A stretch of 13,540 bases of DNA from Victivallales bacterium (GTDB lineage Bacteria > Verrucomicrobiota > Lentisphaeria > Oligosphaerales > Oligosphaeraceae): contig JAFTAC010000050.1 in NCBI GenBank assembly GCA_017458805.1, positions 1-13,540 on the forward strand, written 5' to 3'. Within the stretch, counting starts at the first letter, position 1; each line of letters begins with the position of its first letter. A program made the position numbers and the translations under genes. A model generated the notes under the pieces. That model made no database searches and was not told the DNA's origin. It saw only the letters and a program-made list of their open reading frames with translations. This document shows, one piece after another, positions 1 to 7,000 of this stretch.

Positions 1-24
1 TCCGTCCCTCCGCCCCTCCGCCCC
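1..24. repeat. 8-bp tandem repeat at the left edge
   Basis: Three consecutive octamers are visible: TCCGTCCC, TCCGCCCC and TCCGCCCC. The tract is pyrimidine-only apart from one G per unit, so the minus strand carries G-runs of 3 to 4 spaced by 4 bases. The array begins at the window edge and may be longer outside. No function can be assigned. Confidence 0.7.
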
Positions 25-241
25 TAGACAGAATACCACCTTTTATATAACACTATCTTCAAATACCTATAATAAAATAAGGTGACTTTTTGAATTTGAA
101 AAAGCCGACTTGACAAGCCCCCCGAATCTGGCTAAATTAGTCCCCAACCCTAAGGGTGGGGCCCCGATTGCTCCAAGCGCACTAGAGTCATCCAAGCGCA
201 CTAGAGTCATCCAAGCGCCTCCAAAAACAACCTATAGACAC
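25..241. other. Non-coding spacer downstream of the GH32 gene
   Basis: No convincing gene is present. The only frame here starts at TTG, has no ribosome binding site and runs through repeats. Visible elements are an AT-rich stretch around 40-80, a TATAAT at 68-73 without a matching -35, and a plus-strand TTGACA at 110-115. The latter is followed 17 bases later by TAAATT (133-138, 4 of 6 matches to a -10). A short bulged hairpin lies at 142-161 (CCCC-A-ACCC / GGGT-GGGG), and a 19-bp direct repeat follows. A small plus-strand RNA is conceivable but not demonstrated. Confidence 0.4.
172..218. repeat. 19-bp direct repeat, about 2.5 copies
   Basis: The unit TCCAAGCGCACTAGAGTCA occurs at 172-190 and 191-209 without mismatch, and its first nine bases recur at 210-218. 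The array lies in the spacer just beyond the terminator of the minus-strand operon. Copy number could vary by slippage. No known element is recognised. Confidence 0.85.
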
Positions 242-276
242 AAAAAAGTGCTTGCAATCTCCTGTTTGCAAGCACT
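242..276 (-). terminator. Rho-independent terminator of the antitoxin-toxin-GH32 operon
   Basis: AGTGCTTGCAA (247-257) and TTGCAAGCACT (266-276) form a perfect 11-bp stem with an 8-base loop. Read on the minus strand, the stem is followed by TTTTTTG (complement of 241-247), the expected U-tract. It lies 26 bases past the GH32 stop codon. There is no U-tract in the plus direction, so it acts on minus-strand transcription. Confidence 0.9.
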
Positions 277-302
277 CTCAAGAATAATAGAACTGTTCAC
301 TA

Positions 303-1586
303 TTATTTCGCACAAATAACCACTGCAAGCTCCCCTGAATCGTCAAAATACTCTGCGGAAAACGCATCAGTCAAGACACGCCCTACCCCAGCCGCTCCAT
401 TAGGCGTGAAGTCCATATAGTCGTCCAACTTTGCGATACTGTAATCTGCAGAATCAAAGAAGGGGCTGACAAATAGCTCACCATTCCTCAAGTGGAGCTC
501 CAGCGGGGTCGAAAGGCATCCCGTCCATTGGCGTTCAGGCGAAGGGGCCATGCGAATCCACGACAAATAGACACACTTGCCAAACGGTGTGCCGAAGAAA
601 GACTGCCCTGCATAGGCGTTACCGTAAAGGAAACGCCTGGTTTCGGAGGAGAAACAAACCTTGCCCTTTTTGGAAATCGTCCCGACGCGGTAACGTCCGC
701 TTGCCTCGGTAAACAGCCAGCGAAGGTCACCAGTCGCCTCGTCAACCATGGGGCGTATTCCAGGACATTCTGCGCCTTCGGGGATTTCGTAGATGTCGGT
801 CGGCGTCCAATGGAGGAGGTCGGAGGATTCAAGAAGCAGGAAACTGGATTTCGACCTGCCTGCACCTAGGTAAAGCGCCATGCGCCAGACCTCAGCCTGC
901 GGGTCCCACACTATGTTCGGGTCGCGGTCGCAATCCCCCGTGATGTTTCCGATGATGGGTAGCCCACCATTATATTTTCTGAAAGTATGCCCGCGGTCGG
1001 TGCTGACGGCGAGGCACTGTGCCCCCTTGTGCGTTTCAACATCGCAGTTCGTGTAGAAGAGCAGAACGGCGTCTTTGCCGAAGCCAGCAACTCCCTTCTC
1101 ATCGACCACAGCGCTGCCCGAGTACATCACCCCGTATTCGTCGGGATGAAGAGCAATGGGCAGATGTCTCCAGTTCTTCAAATCCTTGCTAACGGCGTGC
1201 CCCCAGTGCATGTTGTCCCACGAGACACCAAGCGGATTATACTGGTAGAAGACATGCCACTCGCCATCGAGGAAGAACAATCCATTCGGGTCGTTCATCC
1301 AGCCATATTCAGGGTGGAAATGGTCTTTCTGCGAGGCCCCCTTCTTGACGCTCCAAGCAGGGTCCAGTGCCCTAGAAAGCTCGTTCGGTCCTGCAATGGA
1401 AACAGGCTGCCCGCCATCAGCAGGCAAGTTGTATTCCGCAATGAACGCCGTCTCCTCAGGCTTTGTCGCAAGACGCACATTCATGCGGTAGCGCCTGCCC
1501 CCCTGGCAAATCGTAATAGTGGAGACGGGCGTCGTCCGCGATACTGCGAGTCTGAAGACATCAGATGAAAAGGTATGAATTACCAT
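303..1586 (-). CDS. Glycoside hydrolase family 32 (fructan/sucrose hydrolase)
   Basis: Likely a retaining beta-fructosidase that cleaves fructose from sucrose, inulin or levan. The three GH32 signatures are present: WMNDPNG at 96-102 (nucleophile D99), RDP at 221-223 (transition-state stabiliser D222) and EC at 273-274 (acid/base E273). FYQYNP at 113-118 also fits the family. Residues 1-90 precede the propeller and resemble the DUF4980-type domain of some GH32 enzymes. Only about 55 residues follow the last propeller blade (near 370), far short of the usual C-terminal beta-sandwich of about 150. No signal peptide is seen, so the product is probably cytoplasmic as annotated. ATG at 1586 lies two bases after the toxin stop, with AAGGAG five to six bases upstream inside the toxin end, implying cotranscription and coupling with the toxin-antitoxin genes. 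Substrate (sucrose, levan or inulin) cannot be read from the sequence. Confidence 0.9.
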   Translation of the reverse strand: MVIHTFSSDVFRLAVSRTTPVSTITICQGGRRYRMNVRLATKPEETAFIAEYNLPADGGQPVSIAGPNELSRALDPAWSVKKGASQKDHFHPEYGWMNDPNGLFFLDGEWHVFYQYNPLGVSWDNMHWGHAVSKDLKNWRHLPIALHPDEYGVMYSGSAVVDEKGVAGFGKDAVLLFYTNCDVETHKGAQCLAVSTDRGHTFRKYNGGLPIIGNITGDCDRDPNIVWDPQAEVWRMALYLGAGRSKSSFLLLESSDLLHWTPTDIYEIPEGAECPGIRPMVDEATGDLRWLFTEASGRYRVGTISKKGKVCFSSETRRFLYGNAYAGQSFFGTPFGKCVYLSWIRMAPSPERQWTGCLSTPLELHLRNGELFVSPFFDSADYSIAKLDDYMDFTPNGAAGVGRVLTDAFSAEYFDDSGELAVVICAK

Positions 1587-1588
1587 CC

Positions 1589-2029
1589 TTACTCCTTCAA
1601 TAAGTCGGCAAAAAACTCATCTACAAACAACGAATAAAAGGTATCTGGAGTTAACACAGGAAGAACATCCTGTGGAAAGTCTTTAGCATTACGGGTTACA
1701 ATACATTCTGCACCAATAGATATAGCAGAATAGAATTGAATGGCATCTTCAAAATCAGTTTTCCTCGCCCAAATGGCCTTTCCTAATGTCATCTGATCAA
1801 GTGGAGCTAGAGAAAAAGTGGCGTTCAAAACTTCAATAGCATGTTGAGCAGCATCTTTACCAGAGTGTTTTCGAATAATATAGAAAATATTATTATAGCT
1901 AATTGCAGAAATATACACTTTTGCTTTTTGTTTTTCCGCAACTCCCCATACAAAGGCAGAACTTTCGTAATAGGGAGACCTTTGCTGAAAGACATCGAGA
2001 AGGACGTTGGTGTCAACAAAAACAATCAT
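1589..2029 (-). CDS. PIN-domain toxin (VapC-like RNase)
   Basis: A 146-residue PIN-domain protein, the usual size for a toxin nuclease that uses an acidic metal site to cut RNA. The N-terminal strand carries VDTNVLLD (D6, N8, D12), the middle has TDFEDAIQ (D92, E94, D95), and TRN at 112-114 followed by D117 matches the C-terminal PIN motif, so the site looks complete. Its ATG overlaps the antitoxin stop in ATGA (2026-2029), typical of toxin-antitoxin pairs. Base composition is clearly more AT-rich than yifB or GH32 on either side, which suggests the pair arrived horizontally. The RNA target is unknown. Confidence 0.88.
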   Translation of the reverse strand: MIVFVDTNVLLDVFQQRSPYYESSAFVWGVAEKQKAKVYISAISYNNIFYIIRKHSGKDAAQHAIEVLNATFSLAPLDQMTLGKAIWARKTDFEDAIQFYSAISIGAECIVTRNAKDFPQDVLPVLTPDTFYSLFVDEFFADLLKE

Positions 2030-2286
2030 TGCTTGATTCCGTATTTTTCATCAAGGATATCCTCGATTTCACTCTTGTAATCCCACCCATCTGGGACTTT
2101 CAAAATGCCACTTACAGAGCGTGTAAATGGACCAATCGGGATTTGTTTCCGCATGTTCTGACTACCACGGGCAAGAATGAAAGCTGTGAACATCTGAGTT
2201 ATACTTGTCTGTTCCTCCGCTGCAATCCTGTGCGCAAGCTCAATTACTTGCTTGCTTGGACGCAATGTTAATTTGGCCGAATCCAT
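2026..2286 (-). CDS. DUF6364-like ribbon-helix-helix antitoxin
   Basis: An 86-residue protein whose start (KLTLRPSKQVIELAHRIA) follows the DUF6364/RHH pattern: one beta strand with alternating K-T-R residues for DNA contact, then two helices. The C-terminal part (about 50-86, with SGILKVP and DYKSEIEDIL) is the segment expected to wrap the PIN toxin. In the family it neutralises the toxin and represses its own promoter. ATG at 2286 has a strong AAGGAGG eight bases upstream. The overlapping PIN gene and the inverted repeat in its promoter support the assignment. DUF6364 membership is from remembered pattern, not a search. Confidence 0.8.
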   Translation of the reverse strand: MDSAKLTLRPSKQVIELAHRIAAEEQTSITQMFTAFILARGSQNMRKQIPIGPFTRSVSGILKVPDGWDYKSEIEDILDEKYGIKQ

Positions 2287-2304
2287 GATAATAACCTCCT
2301 TGAT

Positions 2305-2333
2305 GACGTATAGATTTTAAAATAATATACGTC
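2305..2333. promoter_or_regulatory. Inverted-repeat operator of the toxin-antitoxin operon
   Basis: GACGTATA (2305-2312) and TATACGTC (2326-2333) are perfect inverted arms separated by 13 AT-rich bases. Arm centres are 21 bp apart, two helical turns, as expected for two RHH dimers on one DNA face. The right arm overlaps the -10 box, so binding would block RNA polymerase. Autoregulation is inferred from the family. Confidence 0.65.
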
Positions 2334-2351
2334 TTTATCTCAAAAAGTCAA
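2324..2351 (-). promoter_or_regulatory. Promoter of the antitoxin-toxin-GH32 operon
   Basis: On the minus strand TTGACT (complement of 2346-2351) is followed 16 bases later by TATATT (complement of 2324-2329). Each box has five of six consensus matches. It is the only good sigma70-type promoter ahead of the three genes. No terminator separates it from yifB, so some read-through from yifB is possible. Confidence 0.6.
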
Positions 2352-2361
2352 GTTGATCAAG

Positions 2362-3915
2362 CTACCACGTCTGTCTGTCGAGAACGCGGTAGTTGGCGGC
2401 TTCGGCGATGTGGAGGGTGGTGATGTCGCCGCCGCCCTCCAGGTCGGCGATGGTGCGCGCAACACGCAGGATTCGGTCATACGAGCGCGCGGAGAGCTGA
2501 AGCTCGTTGATGATGTTGCGCATCATGGTGATGCAGTCGGGCGAAAGACGGCAGATTTCGTCCATGATCTTGCCGTTCAATGAGGCGTTGTCCTTGATGT
2601 TTGTGCCAGCATAGCGTCGTCGTTGGATTTCCCGTGCCGCAAAAACTTTCTGGCGCATGGATTCGGAGGATTCCCCGTTGCGGCGGGAGGTGAGGACTGC
2701 CTCCGTCAAGGCAGGCACCTCCACATGAAGGTCAATGCGGTCCAAAAGGGGGCCAGATATTCTTCCACGATAGGCATTTACCATCATTCGTGTGCAGGTG
2801 CAGCGGCGCACATGGGAGCCGTAGTAGCCACAGGGACATGGGTTCATGGCGGCAATCAGCATGATTTTCGCGGGGAAGACAAAACTGCCAGACGCCCTGG
2901 ACAGCGTGACCTCCCCGTTCTCCAGCGGCTGGCGCATCACCTCCAGCACACTGCGTCGGAACTCGGGCAGCTCGTCCAGAAACAAAATGCCGCGATGCGC
3001 GAGGCTCAGCTCGCCTGGGCGCGGGATGGCCTGCCCTCCAACCAAACCCGCGTCGCTCACGGTGTGATGCGGGTTGCGGAAGGGACGACGCGTGATGATG
3101 CCGCAGCGTGCATCCAGCACGCCCGCAATACTATGCACCTTAGTAACTTCAAGCGATTCTTCTATGCTCAATGGTGGAACGATGCTCTGGAGGCGTTTGC
3201 AGAGCATCGACTTTCCAGAGCCAGGAGGCCCTATCATCAGCATGTTGTGGCTGCCAGCCGCAGCAATAAGCAAGGCGCGCTTCGCGCTCTCCTGCCCCTT
3301 CACATCTGCAAAGTCGGGCAGCCCTGTGTAGATATCATCATAGACCTTGGAGAGGTCCATCGTCTGAGGCTCTATCTGGACAGCTCCGCTCAAGTAGGCG
3401 GCGGCTTCGCGCAGCGTGCTCACGCCTATCACGGGGATGCCCTGCGCCGCAGCAGCCTCAAGCGCATTCTCCTTGGGCAGCATGATGCACTTCAACCCCA
3501 GTTTCTTCGCGTGCATCGCCATGGGCAGGGCCCCCTGTATCGGACGCACCTTGCCATTCAGCGCAAGCTCCCCGATGACCATGATGCCGTTCAGGGCCGA
3601 CGACGGTATCATCCCCACGCACCCCAGCTCGCACAGGGCAATGGGAAGGTCGTATGCCGTCCCGCTCTTACGCAAGTCCGCAGGGGCAAGATTGACGATG
3701 GTGCGCCCGTTCGGCGGTGGTAGATGACTCTGGATGATGGCGTTCATGATGCGCTCGCGGCTCTCGCGTATCGCCGCATCGGGCAGTCCCACCACGATGG
3801 TGGTTCGGTCTACCTTCCCTTCCTCGTTTGGCATCCCTTCCACGACATTCACCTCGACCTCAACCGTGCGAACATCCACGCCGTATATCGCCGCACTCAA
3901 TATCTTCGTCAACAT
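2362..3915 (-). CDS. yifB: YifB/ComM-family AAA+ ATPase (Mg-chelatase-like)
   Basis: A complete 517-residue member of the YifB/ComM family. ComM is a hexameric helicase that promotes branch migration when imported single-stranded DNA integrates during natural transformation; many non-competent bacteria also carry it. Residues 1-180 form the Lon-protease-like N-terminal domain (TIVVGLPDAAIRES, NLAPADLRKSG). The AAA+ core has Walker A GPPGSGKS at 229-236, Walker B ILFLDEL at 310-316 (D314, E315), a cysteine cluster CPC...CTC at C360/C362/C372/C374, and an arginine-finger candidate in GPLLDRIDLH (R393). The C-terminal helical domain (about 415-517) ends in the usual RVARTIADLEG...HIAEA pattern. 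ATG at 3915 has GAAGGAG five bases upstream. It is divergent from the large secreted gene. No other competence gene is in view. Confidence 0.93.
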   Translation of the reverse strand: MLTKILSAAIYGVDVRTVEVEVNVVEGMPNEEGKVDRTTIVVGLPDAAIRESRERIMNAIIQSHLPPPNGRTIVNLAPADLRKSGTAYDLPIALCELGCVGMIPSSALNGIMVIGELALNGKVRPIQGALPMAMHAKKLGLKCIMLPKENALEAAAAQGIPVIGVSTLREAAAYLSGAVQIEPQTMDLSKVYDDIYTGLPDFADVKGQESAKRALLIAAAGSHNMLMIGPPGSGKSMLCKRLQSIVPPLSIEESLEVTKVHSIAGVLDARCGIITRRPFRNPHHTVSDAGLVGGQAIPRPGELSLAHRGILFLDELPEFRRSVLEVMRQPLENGEVTLSRASGSFVFPAKIMLIAAMNPCPCGYYGSHVRRCTCTRMMVNAYRGRISGPLLDRIDLHVEVPALTEAVLTSRRNGESSESMRQKVFAAREIQRRRYAGTNIKDNASLNGKIMDEICRLSPDCITMMRNIINELQLSARSYDRILRVARTIADLEGGGDITTLHIAEAANYRVLDRQTW

Positions 3916-4070
3916 TTTCGCTCCTTCGTTCGTTAATTATGGGTGTGGAATCAAAACCCGAGGGGTGGCTTCAAGACCACCTCATCAGGATGGATTTCAT
4001 CACGTGACTCCCGACAGCAACCTGCCTCTTGCATAATATACCCGCAAACAAAGAATTTGCAATTCACCAA
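3916..4070. promoter_or_regulatory. Divergent intergenic region with both promoters
   Basis: This 155-base spacer must drive yifB leftwards and the secreted-protein operon rightwards. For the rightward gene CATAAT (4032-4037) is a plausible -10, but no good -35 is seen. For yifB a CATAAT on the minus strand (complement of 3935-3940) lies just ahead of its ribosome binding site. A small hairpin, GGTGG (3964-3968) with CCACC (3977-3981), sits between them. No operator or riboswitch is recognised. Confidence 0.35.
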
Positions 4071-7000
4071 ATGAATATTAAGCATTTTTTCATTCTAATT
4101 ATCCTATTCGTCTTATCCATTCAAGCGGATGGTGGCTATGCAGTCGTTTGTGACTATGCAGTTGCAAAGCGGCTTTCATCAAGGGACAAGGCCGAACTGC
4201 AAATCAAAGAGCGTGGCGGCCAGCTTCTATTTCAGTTGTTTATGACGCGATATGCCACAGAGCTTTTCGACGGCAAAGGCATGAAGCTCCTGAACAGCCC
4301 CACATCTGGGGCGCAAATCGGTGGTGGAAGTATTCAATTTTGGATAGATGATGACAAGACGGATGTTGCAATAAACGGGAAGATTATCGGCACTCTCAAA
4401 GGCATCGCTTTGAACAACCGCCCCGATGTGGTTTTCACGCCATCGAATGCCATCCAGCAAAAAGGAAAGCCACGCATCCAAAAACTAGCAAAAATCGAGT
4501 TCAGCGATGATTTCGCGCGCGTGGAGACGGATGCCGATGACTCCCAGTGGACGGTGCTTTCAGGCGCCTTCGAGGTGAACATGAACCGCAATCCAGGCAG
4601 CAGCCAAAGCGCGTTCCAGCTCTGGTCCTCCTCGCCCGAAGGTCCAGGCGTCGCCCTGGCAAAGGCCTCCTGCTGGTTCTGGAAAGACCTGCGCATCGGC
4701 GCCTCCTTCCAGAGCGCGGAACGCGACGGCACCATCGGCCTGCTCTTCAACTGGCTCGACAAGGACAACTACCACGCCTTCACCGTCAACGGCGAAGGCT
4801 CCTGCGACATCCGCCGTGTGCGGCGCGGCAAAGCCACTGTCATTGCTAGCGCCAAAGGCGGCTTTTCCCCAGGTGTATGGACACGCCTCGACATCGTCTG
4901 CTCGGGTTGCAAGATATGGGGTGCCGTCAGCGGCGTCAACATCATCGAGGCGACGGACGAGCAGGCCATCTGCGGGCGCGTCGGCATCTTCCTCGACCAT
5001 GCAAAACAGGTCTATTTCGATGACGTCACCGTGCGCAGCGCCCTCCCTGAAGAGCGTACTCCCAACCGCCCTGCCCCCTTCGGCCCCTGCGAACAGCAGT
5101 GGTCGGACTTCTCAGGAAAGCACTTCATAACAGATGCATATATGGCCTCCTGGGCACACCCGCGCAGCTTCTGGAGCAACGGTGCAGACAACATGCTCTG
5201 GTTCCGCAGCTGCCTCTTCAACGACATGGCCCTCGCCTGGCAGGCAGCCCCACGTTTCCGCTGGCCAGGCACCATCCGCATACGGCTTTTTGCAGACACC
5301 GCCACGCCAACCAGCGGCTACCTCTTTGAAATCAAAAAGCCCGCCCCCAAACAGCCTCTATTCGAAGCAACGCTCTCCAAGGAGGGCACACAACTTGCCA
5401 CCGGCAAGCTCGAAGCCCCTGCCGTCACCAGCTTGAAAGCCGCTGCAAGCAACGGACTCATTACGCTGGAACTCAATGGGCAGAAGCTTCTTGAATGGAA
5501 AGACCCAACCCCGATTTCCAGCGGCATGATGGCCGCCGACTTCGGCAAGGGCAATTTGGGGCGTTCCCTGCACCACTCCGACTGGCGGGACACCGCCCTT
5601 GTCATGTCCTCCCACCGCCTCGACTACAGCTTTGAGAACGCGCCTGCCGCCTGGTACGCCCAATCTGGCCGCTGGCAGGGGACCCACCGCTGGGCATGCG
5701 TACCCAAATGGTCCTTCTACGGCGGGCGCGGCCCAAAGGGCGTCGTGGAGTGCGAAAGCGCACGCGCAGCCCTCTGGAACCTTCGCCAGATTGACGGCGA
5801 CTTCGACCTGGAAATCTTCGCGGCCCCGATGGAGGGCACCCCGCAGCGTGCACACTTCTCCTGGCCCGTCACCCTGAATGTCGCCTTCTGCGCAGACGGG
5901 CAGGACCTGGGCTCTGGCTACACCTTCTCGTATGGCACATACGACATCCCCTCGCGCCTGCTCTGGAAGAACAAGGAGCTGGCCGCCAACACGGAACGAG
6001 TTGACGCGACCCTCCGCTCCCGCATTAACGACTGGTACCACAAGATGACGCAGGTCTGGCAGCACATCCGTGTGCAGCGCCGCAACGGCAAAATTATCAT
6101 CCACGCAGCCACCCATAGCGCGGAAGGCGATTACAACGGGCTGAAGCGCGTTTTCGAGACGGATGACGCCAGCAATGGCCAGAGCGGCCAGTTCGCCATC
6201 TGGACCTGGGAGAACAACGGCCTTTCCATCGCGCGCGCCACCCTCTCCTTCCAGAATTCGCCTGGTGCCGCACAACAAAAGCCACAAATTCAGCCATCAC
6301 AAAAAATAGCTGGAGGCACGCGCCATTTCTGCGACCCTGAAAACGGGGGGCTTTTCCAAGCGGTTCTCAGCGACACGCCCATCGACGTGCGGCAAAATCC
6401 CACGCTCATCTTCAAGTGGCGCCCAGGGCCAAACACGAGCCTGACCCTCTTCCTCTCCGTGCGCGACCAGGTGCTGGAAGTTCCACTAATGCCCAACACG
6501 CATCCACATGATTATGCGCTGGGCGGCGTCACACCGCAAATCAAGAAGCTGGACGACGGCTGGCAGGAGGTGAAACTCTCCCCTGCCACAGAACTTCTCA
6601 AGGCTTTTCCAGACGGTCTCAAGCTGGAAATCGACCGAGTCGCCATCGCCACCCCATTCCATACGCTGGAGGAGATTGGCGGCATCGGCGTCAACCAGCC
6701 AGGTGCTTTCTTCGATGTGAGCGACCTCACTGTTGAAAAAGGCGAGCCACTTGCGCCAAACGCAACCACTTGGTATCCACGCCTACACGGTGTCCGCTTC
6801 AACAACGATTTCGAGGACAGCTTCGGCGACTGCCGTCGCTTTGGAGGACACGACGGCGCAGCACTTTCACTGGGAGCCACAGCCCCCGCCTCTGGCTCCC
6901 GTTCGCTTAAACTGCTCAACCAGCGCGTCGATGGTCCCGCTGGTGCCACGCTGGTCTCAACACCCTTCACGCTTGATGCCTTCCCCCAATTATCCTTCCA

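Noticed and set aside
110..319. 69-codon plus-strand frame in the left spacer
   Set aside because: It has a TTG start with no ribosome binding site, passes through tandem repeats and the terminator stem, and shows no domain.
2623..3723. Open frame of 366 codons on the plus strand
   Set aside because: It lies antisense to the well-supported yifB gene, has no recognisable domain and is His/Arg/Gly-rich, as expected of a shadow frame in GC-rich DNA.
4029..4070. N-terminal extension of the secreted protein from a TTG codon
   Set aside because: The ATG at 4071 places a typical signal peptide at the N-terminus. The extension would put 14 residues before it, and it overlaps the likely -10 box.
5358..6287. 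Minus-strand open frame of 309 codons
   Set aside because: It is entirely within the large secreted-protein gene, with low-complexity Gly/Val/Ala composition and no ribosome binding site.
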